From: Campylorhamphus procurvoides
Lineage: Eukaryota; Chordata; Aves; Passeriformes; Dendrocolaptidae
Direction: 5' to 3'
Length of the DNA: 64,000 nucleotides
Assembly (NCBI GenBank): GCA_013396655.1
Contig: WBMV01001859.1
Location: 1 to 64,000 of the forward strand
This document shows, one piece after another, positions 36,301-46,619 of this stretch. The notes below the pieces were generated by a model. The model had not been told where the DNA came from. It searched no databases and was given only the letters and a program-made list of their open reading frames with translations. Every line of letters begins with the position of its first letter. Within the stretch, counting starts at the first letter, position 1. Made by a program: the position numbers and the translations under genes.

Positions 36301-39300
36301 CATCAGCAGTTTGATAGGCAACCAAAGGATGTGATTGGTGATGCTATTCCTTGTCATTGTCTCCATTGTTATTTTGTTAGATCTGTGTCTCTGTATATCT
36401 TTTTTCTGGCTTCTCCCTTTTATCCCTCAAAATAACCTTGCTTGAATAAACATTCTCACCCTCACATGCTATTATCAATTAAAGTGAATCACCAGGTTTG
36501 GTTTCCCTCATTGCCTCCCATTGCCGGTTAAGTTTCAGTCCCTGTATGTTCTAGTTTATTACTTCTTCCTTTCCTTATTCCCCGCTTTTTGCATTGAAAA
36601 AGATCCTTGACCAGATGCCCTTAAAGAAGCAGATGTTTTCTTCCACATGCCTTGACCTTTGCAAAATAGCATATTGATTTAGCTAGACATTATAAAATTA
36701 CTGTATAGAGGTTTCTGTTTCAAACATGTAAAATGCAGTTTCTGTTTTAATATCCTTGCAGATGAAATGAAACTATTTGAGATGAATTTACCTGCTGGAA
36801 AAAACAGAATTCTGAAAAAAGAATCAGCTTCTAAAGAAATCCAGAAGACACTGCCCAAATGTATTAAACGACAGTTCAAACAAAATAATTGTCTGAATCA
36901 GAGCACTAATGAGCTTTCACCAAGGAAGAAAGCTAAGCTGAGCACTACTGAGGCTGTGGTCCAGAGCTCAGAAAGTAGCCTACAGCCGGATAGCTGTTTG
37001 ACTGAGCTGAAACAATTTGATGGGCCAGCTTTAGACTTGTTATCTTTGAAAGATCCTACAACATCCGTATCAAACTTTCTGAAAGGGACCAAACCCATCC
37101 AGGCCTTGCTTGCCAAGAATACTGGGAACAAAGTGACCTTAACAAATCAACTGTCACCTCCTCCAGTCGTAAATGTATCGACTTCTGAAAAGTCAGTTTT
37201 GCCACCTTTGGAGTCATCACCGATCAAACCAGCATTGCCCTGCCAGGCCAGTTCAAAGACTCCCTTACAAATGGTATACAAAATGCCAAATGGCCACTGC
37301 GTACCAATAGACCTTCACAACAGCTCAGTGAAAATTCAAATGCAAACTGTGACTGACCCTAAAACCGGAGAAAAAGTCATGCAACAAGTCCTTATTTTAC
37401 CTAAGAATTTTCTTCTTCAGCAGTCAGAAGGAAAAATTGTGTCCAAGGATGTTCAGCCACTAGAAGAAAAGTCATCTGAGCTGCACTGTACATCTTTACC
37501 GAAAATGTCAAATGTCAGTGTTTCTTTAACACCTGTTCTGGTAACAGGCCCTGAAAATGCTACCACTCAGTTACCTACTACAAATTTTAGCAAGAATATT
37601 ACCCACTTGTCACAAGTGACTGGTCCCATGAACACTACACAACTATTGCCTGATGTAACTTCAGCTAGTAACTTATTATCATCAACAATTAAGGTGAACC
37701 AAACTGAAACTGACAAAATCAAGACTACTTTTTCTACTGTCACATTCCCTATGTCTTTGACTTCACCTACTCTTTCCCCAGCTAGTCAGTCCTTGATACC
37801 AGCAACAGCATTGAGTGCGTCTGCAAACACTGATTCTGCCTGCCCTGATCTTGCATCACCGCAGCCCACTGACTCTTGTGAAACTAGGCAAGAGCTGAAG
37901 ACGGTGTGTGTAAGAGAATCACAATCTATTCTAGTCACAACACGAGGTGGAAACACAGGAATTGTTAAAGTTCAGACAAACTCAGACCAGATTTCACCTA
38001 GTAGTTTATCTTCTAGTTCAGTTTTCACTTACGCTTCACAACTTCAGCCCTTTCTTGTGCCAAAAACCACAGCATTACCATGCTCTACTCTTCCGTCTGT
38101 AGCAACAGCCACATCTGGTCTCCCACATATTGGACAACCATCTCTTTCTGGATTTGCCCCATCAACAGCTTCTTCTGTGAAGATACCAGCTTTTCCAGCT
38201 GATTTTACCCAGGGAATGGAGAAAAATATCAAAATCACACTACAGCAGCCTGCTGTTGGGGACACTTTAGGTCAAGTAGTAGAGAACTCCTGCTATGTGT
38301 CCCCTCCATTATCCTCCGTTTCATTAGCTAACAATGTGATGTCTACAACTCCAAACAATCCAGTTAGTGTGACTTGTAGTGGACAAAATAACATTGTCAT
38401 AGCACCAAATTCTTCTGTGCAGTATCAAGGGGATACTAAAACCAAAACAAATTCTGTTATACAATCTGAGTCTAATTCAGCAACAAGTGGAGGTTTAATC
38501 AGTGGTACTCCAGTCCAGAAATTTACATTAGTCACAAATTCACCGATGTTATCTCCCTCTGGGGCATCAGGAGTCAGTATTATACCCACTCCTGTATCCA
38601 CTGCTGTTAATGCTCAAAAGCTGGTTTTCATTAACACACAAATTGCCAGTGGCCCAACCAGCAATCTAGGTGCAGAGTCAGCGAAACAGAACCTTCCTTC
38701 TTCGCTAACCAAAACATTTGTTAATGCGACAGACCCACCCCATTTGCTTCTGATCCCATCTACAATAGCAGCACCAATAAGAATAAATTCATCACCAACT
38801 ATTGCTCAAGTAAAAGATGTAAAAATTGGACTAAATATAGGTCAGACCATTATAAATACTAAAGGCAATGCACAGGAGGCCCCACCAGTTAATATATTGC
38901 ACTCTGCCATTTCTAAGGGAGAAGGCAAAAAGAGCATGGGCTTAGCACTGTCTTTGACAAGTAGTAGTACTGTGGGTCCTGTTCCAAGTTTTGCTGTATC
39001 AGCTAATGAATCTGTATGTGTTGCAACAAAAGCTGAAAATGCCTTTACAGTAACAACAGCAAATGCATGTGTAGAATCTGTTTCAGTAACATCAAGTGGG
39101 ACTTCTTCCAGGACACAGCCCACTGTCTTGATTGGTAACAATGATCCCTCGAGAGTAAGGCCAGTTCTGGGTAATCGACTTTGTACATCAAATATTGGAA
39201 ATACTATGGGTATATCAACTGTGAAAACGGGACATCTTGCTTCGTCTGTGCTGATTTCAACCACACAACCAACAGTATCTCCTCAAAACTTAGCATCTGC

Positions 39301-40375
39301 TTTGCAGTTTCCATTCCTTAGCTTGCCTGGATCTGGAGCTGCCCCCCACAAGGTGTTACATACAGTTCCTCGGTTGGCAACAGTTCCAGCTCCTCTTCCA
39401 AAAAGCCAGTTGCCCACCCTGCTTCAGTTCCAGGCATCAGGAACTTCAGCTGCGATGTCCAGTCATGCAGGTATTCACAAACCTCAGAGTGTGTTGCCCT
39501 CTCCCTCACCAAATACAGGTAAAGTCATTAGTGTTCCCAGTTTTTCTGCCCTACAGTGCCAGCAGGTGCCTCCCAGTACAGAGAAACGAAGTCATGCTTA
39601 CACTTGTGCTTCTACAGCTCAGATGTCTGCAGCTTCACCAGCTGTAACAAGCAAAACAGGAGGAGGTCAGTTGAATGAATCTTGCATTCAACAGAAAATA
39701 GTCATCAACACCTGTATGCCTTTGGCACCTGGAACTCAGATAATGATTAATGGTACTCGTTTTGTTGTTCCACTGCAAGGTCTTGGAGCTGGCAGCCATG
39801 TTCTTCTTCTCTCCTGTAATACAAAACAGACTCCTTTAACTATTAACCATGGTCAAGAGGCTCAAGGTGTACCAATTGTTAATCCAATAGCCTCGAAAAT
39901 CATCCTCGCACCAAGTAATTCATTAAGTGGTCAAATATCAAACCAACCTTTGAAAAGCTCTACAAAAATTGTGAACTCTTTTGGGGCTGCAGATGCTTTA
40001 CCCATTGTACATGCAACACCCCAGATATTTAGTACTCCAGCTAACTCATGTGCTCCACTGTCTGGGGTAACACTGTCTGTGTCTTCAGTGACAAAATCTC
40101 CTGTTAATGCTGCAGCTACATCTTCCATTGTTTCTGCTGTTCATTCTCTGAATTCTCATTTGCCAAGCAACACTTCAGTGCTTCACTTAGACACTTCTAT
40201 CAAAAGACTGTTGGTCAGTCCAGAGGGAGCCATTTTGAATGCTCTAAATACTCCAGCACCAAAAGTTTCTTCATCACTGGCTCCTGTTGTTGTGTCCACA
40301 AGCAGAAATCCTATCACTGTCTTCCCTGCATCTCAGTCATCTTGCCTGGATAAACCTGACAAAGCTGCATCCTGA
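1914..40375 (+). CDS. BRD10: BRD10 (KIAA2026), bromodomain-containing protein 10; 5'-incomplete, eight exons
   Basis: Eight exons on the + strand join into about 1906 residues plus a TGA stop at 40373-40375. I recognise the protein as the vertebrate KIAA2026/BRD10 product, about 2100 residues in human, so roughly 200 N-terminal residues are missing to the left. The bromodomain that names the family is not seen here and is presumably in that missing part. The visible protein has, in order, a charged helical start, a leucine-rich helical region resembling DDT/WHIM-type chromatin-factor folds (my inference), a lysine-rich nuclear-localisation-like stretch, a short helical basic region, and a very long Ser/Thr-rich tail of about 1200 residues in one last exon. 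A nuclear chromatin or transcription role is plausible, but the molecular function is poorly known. All junctions keep phase except exon 5 to exon 6 (22044/27148), which is one base out unless an alternative donor is used. The gene converges on MLANA, as in human 9p24. Confidence 0.9.
3344..10731 (+). other. BRD10: BRD10 intron (7.4 kb)
   Basis: The intron runs from donor GTAAGT to acceptor ...TTACAAG. It is AT-rich, single-copy-looking DNA. I see no CR1, LTR or coding exon in it. Only small local features stand out: a perfect 8+1+8 hairpin near 6001-6017 and a tandem 11-mer near 7806-7830. The short open frames on both strands have no recognisable homology. Confidence 0.7.
10732..10808 (+). 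CDS. BRD10: BRD10 exon 2 of those visible: basic linker
   Basis: This 77-base exon has an AG acceptor at 10730-10731 and donor GTAAAT at 10809. With the one base left from the previous exon it gives 26 codons and ends in phase 0. The encoded stretch starts [19 protein letters not shown] and ends STIPEFQ. It continues the lysine/arginine-rich tract that closes the previous exon. The exon is too short for a domain of its own; it was recognised from splice sites, phase and continuity of the basic composition. Confidence 0.88.
10809..14350 (+). other. BRD10: BRD10 intron (3.5 kb)
   Basis: AT-rich intron ending in a strong T-run acceptor (TTTTTTAG at 14343-14350). It contains one short reverse-orientation CR1 tail at about 13821-13955. 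Apart from that I see nothing beyond A/T runs, for example near 12343 and 12840. Confidence 0.7.
13821..13955 (-). mobile_element. CR1 LINE 3' end fragment, reverse orientation
   Basis: On the - strand the fragment ends in the standard CR1 tail: a block reading ...GGACTCTTCCAACCTTGATG followed by ATTCTATG. On the + strand this appears as CATAGAATCATCAAGGTTGG from about 13830. Only about 130 bases of the 3' end remain, a typical 5'-truncated LINE insertion. No open frame is left. Confidence 0.85.
14351..14440 (+). CDS. BRD10: BRD10 exon 3 of those visible: short coiled-coil segment
   Basis: This exon is exactly 90 bases (30 codons, phase 0 at both ends), between acceptor TTTTTTAG and donor GTATGT at 14441. 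The product begins [19 protein letters not shown] and continues [11 protein letters not shown]. It has a clear heptad-like spacing of leucine and isoleucine, so it is probably a short coiled coil. Because the exon is symmetric, skipping it would keep the frame. Confidence 0.88.
14441..16622 (+). other. BRD10: BRD10 intron (2.2 kb)
   Basis: AT-rich intron without recognisable repeats or coding segments. It ends at a tandem NAG-NAG acceptor (TAG at 16620-16622, AAG at 16623-16625). Confidence 0.7.
16623..16702 (+). CDS. BRD10: BRD10 exon 4 of those visible
   Basis: This 80-base exon has donor GTAAGA at 16703 and ends with two bases over. The product reads [16 protein letters not shown] and then [11 protein letters not shown] across the junction. 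The acceptor is a tandem NAGNAG (TAG then AAG), so transcripts with and without the first lysine may both exist. Reading past the donor gives a stop at once (CTG TAA), which supports the splice site. Confidence 0.86.
16703..21916 (+). other. BRD10: BRD10 intron (5.2 kb)
   Basis: AT-rich intron. No CR1 or LTR was recognised. Pyrimidine-rich stretches at 19800-19865 and several open frames of 80-90 codons (for example 18172-18426, 19689-19952, 20393-20638) look like chance hydrophobic frames in T-rich DNA, with no start context or homology that I can support. Confidence 0.65.
21917..22044 (+). CDS. BRD10: BRD10 exon 5 of those visible; 3' boundary uncertain
   Basis: This exon follows acceptor CCTTAG (21911-21916). 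The frame continues exactly from exon 4 and encodes [30 protein letters not shown] and [13 protein letters not shown]. The strongest donor is GTAAGT at 22045, giving 128 bases and one base over (AAG G). The next exon, however, reads in phase 0. A weaker donor GTTAAG at 22038 would end the exon at 22037 in phase 0 and restore the frame. The exon also contains a perfect 13-base inverted repeat (21960-21972 with 21990-22002). The start and frame are well supported; only the 3' end is in doubt. Confidence 0.82.
22640..23312 (+). mobile_element. CR1 LINE fragment, forward orientation (reverse-transcriptase 3' region)
   Basis: The + strand shows degraded CR1 ORF2 sequence. It begins near the segment coding for LDKGI-GTLS-F-D, downstream of the polymerase core, and runs through the ORF2 C-terminal part ([20 protein letters not shown]). 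It stops in the usual VVSLF region without the 3' tail, so it is truncated at both ends. Many stops and indels show that it is inactive. Confidence 0.85.
24022..25020 (-). mobile_element. CR1 LINE 3' fragment, reverse orientation (about 1 kb)
   Basis: On the + strand it begins with the reverse complement of the CR1 tail (CACAGAATGGGTCTAGTTGG, then CATCTCATCCAACCTCCCTG). It continues through GC-richer sequence corresponding to the ORF2 C-terminal region, ending near 25020 where AT-rich unique DNA resumes. The - strand frame is broken by several stops. It is a distinct copy from the forward CR1 1 kb upstream. Confidence 0.87.
27148..27263 (+). CDS. BRD10: BRD10 exon 6 of those visible
   Basis: This 116-base exon has acceptor TTTTCAG (27141-27147) and donor GTAATT at 27264. 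The only open frame reads [15 protein letters not shown], then [14 protein letters not shown] and [10 protein letters not shown] across the next junction. It is a basic, leucine-rich helical stretch. The frame starts in phase 0 at the acceptor and leaves two bases at the end, which fit exon 7 exactly. The other two frames hit stops within 22 codons. The upstream phase does not match the strong donor of exon 5 (see the finding). Confidence 0.85.
27845..28675 (+). mobile_element. CR1 LINE 3' fragment, forward orientation
   Basis: This is degraded ORF2 C-terminal sequence (motifs [45 protein letters not shown]). It is followed by the canonical CR1 3' end: a GGACTTGATGATCTTGAAGG block, TCTCTTCCAACCC, and ending in a TTCTGATTCTATGATTCTG tail at about 28650-28670. 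It is 5' truncated. The intact 3' tail gives the orientation without doubt. Confidence 0.92.
29907..30276. repeat. Perfect tandem duplication of 185 bases inside CR1
   Basis: Bases 29907-30091 are repeated without visible mismatch at 30092-30276, back to back. Both copies begin CATGATAACTGCATCCCTTG and end with CCAGCATCCAACCAC. The surrounding CR1 is old and full of mutations, so identical copies must be either very recent or an assembly error. Confidence 0.93.
30869..31359. repeat. 245-base exact direct repeat around a single N (probable assembly artefact)
   Basis: Bases 30869-31113 (starting GGGAAGAGAGGCTCCCATTG) recur at 31115-31359. The only base between them is an N at 31114. The copies look identical. 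A single N between two identical ends is what a scaffolder leaves when overlapping contig ends are not merged, so the true genome probably has one copy. Confidence 0.92.
31114..31114. other. Single N between identical sequence ends
   Basis: An isolated N at the junction of two 245-base identical copies, most likely a contig join that was not merged. Confidence 0.95.
33035..33490. repeat. GC-elevated repeat-like segment, unclassified
   Basis: The segment is clearly richer in G+C than its surroundings and full of short recurring CTGAC/CTGAG/CCTGC words (for example GACTGACTCTGAGACTGACC near 33205). The composition recalls interior pieces of avian endogenous retrovirus LTRs, but I cannot assign a family, and no ends or target duplication are visible. 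No open frame of note. Confidence 0.35.
34424..34611 (+). CDS. BRD10: BRD10 exon 7 of those visible
   Basis: This 188-base exon lies between acceptor CAAG (34420-34423) and donor GTAAGC at 34612. It takes two bases from exon 6 and leaves one. The product reads [20 protein letters not shown], then [15 protein letters not shown], an acidic/serine-rich stretch, and ends KKDHSDN. It is charged and likely part helical, part disordered, forming the bridge to the long Ser/Thr-rich tail. Open frames that continue past 34611 are intronic. Confidence 0.9.
34612..36761 (+). other. BRD10: BRD10 intron (2.15 kb), largely an LTR insertion
   Basis: The last BRD10 intron. About half is an avian LTR (about 34888-35860), followed by GC-rich sequence to about 36320 that may belong to the same insertion. 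The final 400 bases are unique AT-rich DNA ending in acceptor TCCTTGCAG at 36753-36761. The long + strand frames at 35244-36211 are chance frames in GC-rich repeat DNA. Confidence 0.7.
34888..35860. mobile_element. Avian endogenous retrovirus LTR (solo LTR, possibly with flanking remnant to about 36320)
   Basis: I recognise this family from bird genomes by its start (GGTGGGTTAACCTTAGCTGG), the G-rich/AGATAAG section, the TTATTTCCAATTAAAAATAAG stretch, and a long series of degenerate repeats built on CAGCGTGGG-type units, here decayed to forms such as CTCCAGTGTGGGCTCTTCATGG. These are followed by GGCCTTGGTGTCTGCAGGGTTG and the CAAAACCACA end. No gag, pol or env reading frame is present, so it is most likely a solo LTR. 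Transcriptional orientation was not decided. The 35860-36320 tail shares its GC level but I could not name it. Confidence 0.7.
36762..40375 (+). CDS. BRD10: BRD10 last coding exon: Ser/Thr-rich C-terminal half
   Basis: The exon begins after acceptor TTGCAG. The G left by exon 7 joins AT to make Asp, and the frame then runs [16 protein letters not shown] to the TGA at 40373-40375, about 1204 residues in one exon. The ATG at 36767 is internal and not a start. Composition is dominated by Ser, Thr, Pro, Val and Asn, with little charge, as in intrinsically disordered transactivation-type tails. Less repetitive islands suggest conserved motifs: [19 protein letters not shown] near residue 165, [20 protein letters not shown] near residue 985, and [20 protein letters not shown] near the C terminus. 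No catalytic signature was seen. The frame is fully open with no sign of decay. Confidence 0.93.
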
Positions 40376-40965
40376 ATTTACTGCAAATGAGCCACTTTGA
40401 AATTTTGGGGCATTCTTCAGACTTTGGAAGTTGTAACTATTGAATTATTTCTTACAGTGTATGAACCAGTTGATTTACTCAACATTACTTAAGGTTACAG
40501 TTTTTTCCTGTTTACCTGTGGGGATTAGGAGGAAGAAAAATTGTAGTTTGTCAGAGGTGTTCAGAGATCTTTAGTAAAAAGGTCAGAAATGACCAATGAG
40601 TTTGTTAAACAGTTTGGAGAAATCTCACCTTTTGCACATGTTCCATCTTACATTATGGACTGTTTGCCAGTATGTTTTTGACAGTATGTGTCTCCTTTTT
40701 ATTTGTCAAATTTATTTTTGATCTGTTTCTTCAAAAAAAAATATTTATGCATTATAAAAATGCAATCTACAGTATAGAATTGTACATATTCCTGAATTCC
40801 TAACAACCCATACTAAACAATGTGTACAAAGAACTATGATGTTTTATTTATGTTTGGTTTACATAATGTATAGTTTTTTAAGTATTTTAGTAACTTTGGA
40901 CCAGTGTACTGTTTAGCAACAATGCAGAAGAATCTGCATATAATAAATCAAGTTGCTTTACTGCT
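40376..40965 (+). other. BRD10: BRD10 3' UTR
   Basis: Non-coding AT-rich sequence from the stop to the putative cleavage site about 15-20 bases after AATAAA (40942-40947). Within it are several TTTAT/TATTT elements. The cleavage point is inferred, and longer 3' ends cannot be excluded. Confidence 0.7.
40942..40947 (+). terminator. BRD10: Polyadenylation signal of BRD10 (AATAAA)
   Basis: A canonical AATAAA lies 567 bases after the stop codon. It is followed after about 20 bases by a GT-rich stretch (GCTTTGTGTTGATG), the usual downstream element. Confidence 0.7.
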
Positions 40966-41013
40966 TTGTGTTGATGATAGTTAAAAATGTGTGTATCTGT
41001 TACACCATGGCAG

Positions 41014-41068
41014 AATACATATATACACATATACATACATATATATATGTATGTATGTATGTATACAC
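41014..41068. repeat. Microsatellite of TACA/TATA/TATG units
   Basis: A run of ATACATATATACACATATAC-type units passes into four tandem ATGT units. The two halves are partly self-complementary, so it can fold as an AT-rich hairpin. It lies just after the BRD10 polyadenylation site. Confidence 0.85.
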
Positions 41069-44000
41069 GTCTTCCTTTTGGTGTGTGATAGAATGAAATT
41101 ACTTAACCTCATTTGATCTTCTCTGATTGTATATTGCACATGATTTGGCAGGAGTTGGAAGGAAGGCCTTTTGTTGATCCTTATGATACAGGGCAGGATA
41201 ACCCATACTTCATCCATTCTTAATAAATCTTTGGTTATATTGCCTGAATAACTCCAGTGATGTGGTAAGACTACAAATGGCTTTTCAGACACCAGTCCAA
41301 GTCACACTGGTGGCTGTTAAGGACTACCATGTCTTGTCGTATAGCTCATAGATATGTTGAACAGTTCATTATTCTCTTTTACATCCCTGTAAACATTTCC
41401 ACATATCTGGTAACTGTAACAAGGTCACTTATTGATGTCATGTCTAGCCATAATGAGCTACCCATCTGTTTCACCAGTCATGCTTTCTATATGTGTATTC
41501 ATTTCTTTAGCTATGTCTATCTGAAAGGATAGTGCTAAAACATCACACAATATTAAAGGAAGCTTTATTAGTGCTTTGGGGATAATTCATGTATCACATA
41601 AACCTTCCCTTTTTACGCAGTGTATTCAGTATTTGTGGGCCTAATTTCAGATTTTGATCTGATAAAATCTTTGAGTAATTTTCTGCAGGTATGCTGAGTT
41701 CACAGCTGCAGTACTCATAGAGATAAGTTTTTTGAGATTTTGCATATAAAGAGAGGGTGCCCATCTTATTTTATGGAAGATGATGATTTTAGAATTGCTG
41801 TCTTTGTATGTGTTGGGTTTTTTGCAAAGTTTGTTTGGTATTTTTTAGAAACTAGAAGGGAAGATTTCAGAAAAACTTATAAATGATAGTTGCCTTTTTA
41901 ATAGCTATGACTTCAAAGGGGATAAAAGCTTACATATCTGTATTTAGCAGCATTCTTAGACTGAGTTTCAACAAGATGAAGCTTCAGACTTTGCTCTTCA
42001 TCCTGTTGACTTTTCTACTTCCCTTCCCCTTTTGCTATACTAGTTTGGCATTTTGGATGTTGGGTTGAAAAATAGGACCACAGCTTATTCCCTCTGTGTT
42101 GGCTGCTCTTTGTATTGTTCTAAAAAATAATCTGGTAGCTAGTTAGCTAGAGTTCTGGGAGAGTGGGGAGAAGAAAGGCTTGTGCCTTCTGTAGGGACCT
42201 TTCCTTTTGCACTAACTAAAAAAATTGCATTGGGAAATTGCATCTTTCTGGATCAGAAATATCCATCTCATCTCAGGGTTGGGAAAGATGGAAACTGTCA
42301 GTTTTGGGATGAGAGAAGGTTTTTTTAAATTTTAGAAAAAGCTCCCTGCTACACCTTTACTACTTCTCATTAAGGGTGTTTTGTAATCTATTTTGAAAAC
42401 ACCTAGTAGTAAGTGGTGTCTGCCTGGCAGAGTTTACAGTATTAAAGATTTTTAAATCTGACTGCATTTTGCAGTTGAATGCTGCAGTGACTTTTCCAAC
42501 AGACGAAGATGACAGAGAATAGAAGTTTCCTCATGAACATTTTACATACTCTAAACCCATATATACAAGGAACTCATTTCCATTTCACTAGTGTAACTTT
42601 GGGACTTGCTTTCTTGAATTTTTTTCTTTTTTTGCAATGGCTGTTTTTTCTTTTTTGTTTTTCATTTAAGTTCGTTGTAGAGTTAATATCTACATTGTTT
42701 GGAAAGCTCAGAACTAAGTTCTGGTCTTGCGGATGTTCTTTAATGAGAGAAAAAATCTTGCATGACATTTTTCTGTGTGCTAATGTAGTAGAAAGATTTA
42801 TGCTATAATTGACTCTAATAAAGGGAAAAGTTAGAAAAGCTGAACTTAGGAGCTCAGGACTCAACTTGCCTGAATGATTTCCAAGAAATTTTCTGAATTA
42901 ATACAATAGTATTTTATGATTTTTTGTAAATATTTTACAGTTTGGCAGACGTACTTTGCAACACACAAAGTTTTGAGTTAGTTTGATTAGAGTTTTCACA
43001 GACTTTTATTCTCTATTAAACATATGTTCAGATTCCAAATTCTCTTGGAGAGGGACTTGAGACTGCTGTGTAATGGGCTTGCATCATTCATTATGTAGAA
43101 CCAAATTTTAGTTATTTTCATTAATAAAATTCCTATTCCCAACACTCTTCTCTGATGATATAAATGTGAGTCAGAGGTAGGGCTTTCTTTCAAATGAAAG
43201 TAAATAAACATTGAGAATTTGCTACATACCTTTTGCTCTCTGCCAAATGTATAGTGCTACTTATACCACAGACACAATGAAAAAGCAGAACTACCCGCAT
43301 CTTTACTTGAAGAGACAATTAGTTACACATATGAAGATAGATCAGCCTTTTAAGAAAATGTGTTCAACTTTTCAGAGCTTGTAAAATGGCTTACTTTTAG
43401 ACCCTTTCAGGTATTATATACAGCTATTCATATACTATATTATATGCAAAACTTTGGGTTTATAAATTACTTTGAACATTTTGAATTACATCCTTTATAT
43501 TTACCTAAATGAGCATGTTCTGTACAATACTTTTGGTATGCTCTGAGTAGAAACTTGCATTTATTTTGCTTCACTGTTCAAACTCATGTGTGTGTGCTGC
43601 CATTTTTTCATAGGCGTTCTGCCCCTTTCACACTAGAAGCAATTAAATGTCATGAGTATTAGAGGTCAAACCGTATGTCAAGTCCTTCAAACCCATGCTG
43701 ATTTCATTGTGTGACGTAGCAAAGGGTACAGTGTGAAAAGGGAGGAAAAAAATTCTCCCTGTAAGTAAGTGAAATGAAATTAATTTGTCTCATGGGAGTA
43801 GGTCAGAAAATTACTAAAAGCTAGCATTTGAAGGGTGTCCATAGCATTATCACAGAGTTTGTTTCATAATTGGTTTTCCTTATATTTTGTGGTAGTGTGG
43901 AATTTTAGTAGCCCAAAATGATTTTAAGCATTTTATTAAAGCACAAATGTTTGTTATGATGAAACAGTTTCCTTTAAAAAGAACAGCCAGGGGTGCTCAA

Positions 44001-46619
44001 AAAGACTCAAACTCATGTAGCCTGTTGTCTATAAGCTGCACCTGAAGTGAATTTACTGACTCAAAATAAGACTAATACTGCTGCATCAGACTTTAGGTCC
44101 ATCTATCATGTCCATTGAAGAGGTCAACAGTAGCATTCCAAAAGAGCACAATAACAGACCTGAATAGTTTTCTAGTATCCATTAACCTCTGAGCCTTCCT
44201 CATGCAGTTGTGGGGATTTTTTTTTCTGCTTAATAGCTTTCAGCATATTTCTCTTGATGAAATGGACCAATCCTTTCTAGAATTCTTGAAAGCATGTAAA
44301 CAAATTATTACCATCCACAGCATCCAGCGGTAAAGAGTTTGTAAATAAATCTCCCTTTTGGGTTCAGAACCTGGCACCTGCTACTTTCATTTGATGCAAA
44401 TAATATTTATATTGTAAGATGCAATAAGCCTTTGCTGTTTATTCATTTTTCCATGTGGCCTATGTAGAACTTTGCCATGTTGGTTGTCTCTTTTCTAGAA
44501 TAAAGAGAAATAGTGAATTCAATTATTTCTTATATGGAAGTTATCAGTTGCTGTCATTGCTGTGTGTGCCTTTTTCAGTTTTCCTTGAGATACGGGATCA
44601 GAAGAGTGCATGTTTTAAAAGCACTATGAATCTATTCAGCAGCGTGTTGGTGATTTTCCTCTTATAATTATTTTGATGTTCACGGGTTGGTTTCCTGCTA
44701 TTATTTAGCTTTGTACTATTTTTTCATAGAAATATCAGTTATAAACCAAATACATATCAGTGTTAAATTCATTTCATCCTATAAAACTATACCACTTGCA
44801 GAATATCACAGCTGTAGGGACGTGGTCTTTAAATGAGATTATTGAAACCAGTGTAAGTCTGTCACTCTCCCTCTTCGTATTTTGTTTTGGTTTACCTCTT
44901 GAAAATGTAAAAAGACAAAATGCTGTAATGATTTTTTAACTCTTATTATTTTTATACGTAGGATACAAGATTAAGTCTATATATTAGGTGCATGGTCATT
45001 TTATACACATTGGAATCCAGATAAAGATTTTTTAGTTGTTTAAGAGGCTGCTTTGTAAATGTGACACGAGCAATGTTATTTTAAAATATTTTCCTTGAAA
45101 CTACAGTGTCATAAAAACAAACTTTTAAGATCTTGATAAGCATTTATTTTCTTTTCTTGAAATATGGAATTGTCTTGCTAATAGACCTGGATGTCTGCTG
45201 TAAACTTGGAAACCAGGACACTTCATTGTTTCATATGTGCTTGTTCCAGAAGTTCTTCAGAAAGTTAGTGTTCTTGCAGTATCTTTTATTACAATATCAG
45301 CTGAAATGCATTAAATGAAAATGGTATGTAAAAGCAGTGTAAAGGAAATGTAATTAATTGCTTATAATATTTCCTGAAATTATGTTTTTACACAGGAGTT
45401 CTACTAAAATGTGCATAAATACGATTTTCAACCTTTTACAGATGAAGGCAATGAAGGCAAAGGTACTGAGTTCTCATAGCAACATGGATGAACTTGGAAT
45501 AGAATCCATGGTCCCCTGAACTTCTTCCAGCATCCCATCCATAACTAAAGGTTAGACAACTACATTACTGCTATATTTTCTCCTATTCTCGCTTTTTACA
45601 AAAAAGAAAAAATTATTTAGAAAATGAAATTGTTTTCAGGAATGTGAGGGGCATTTGACAGCATTTATAAAAATTAAATAGCATGGAAGAGCAAGGTAGT
45701 AAAGAAACAACTGTGATTTTTGTGATTGTCTTCAGGCTTTAGTACTTTACTTGTCAATATCGATGTCATAAAAACCAAGACAATACACTTCTCTAGTTCA
45801 TATTGATTCCATCTAGTAAATATACAAGTGTATGATCAGACTATTTTAGCTGACTGTAAGTCATCGGGACTTGCCAGCAGCATATACATTGAGATCTATC
45901 AGCATGAAGTGCTGTTATTTATAGAATCATTCCTCACTCTTTTTTTTGTAATCACATGCAGGACTGAACTAAAACATCAAAGATGGATTAGTGACTGCGT
46001 ATTACTATGTAGCCACGGGATGTCTTCCTTATAATAAAGAAAGAGTGGAATTATGATAGATTCAATTTACACAGTATAAAAAGCAGGTACTATTATAATC
46101 AATTACTGAGAAGGAATTCCTTACATCTATTTATAAAACCCCTTCTCGATTCATATTAGCGACAAGCAAATACTAACATTACAGTAGTTTTTTTGAGGCT
46201 CGTCTGGCCATTATTCTACAGTGCAACTACATGCTATGCCTTCAAAATATTGCTCTTGCCTGTAGAGTGCTTTTCTGCAATGTGATCTTCGAAGAAAAAG
46301 TGGGAGAGGCAGGTCTGTAAATATTGTCCTCCTTCCATGGCCTAAGAAATTGAAACAAACCCATAATCTTTTGTTAAAAAACAGCCCATATTTGAAAGTG
46401 AGCTTCTTACTTTGGCACATGAAATGCAAGTAATGAGCATTTGCAAGTGGTACAACAGTCCAGTCCTTGTATGAGCTGCACCTCAAACTGGGCATTGTCT
46501 CACTGTAGTGGCCAGTAGAGAACGCTTAGCTGAAAGAACAAGAAATAAATCAAGTATGAGTTGATTTTCCCCAGTATATATGCACATCCTCCAACAGTAA
46601 TTCCAGGAAAATTGTGTGA

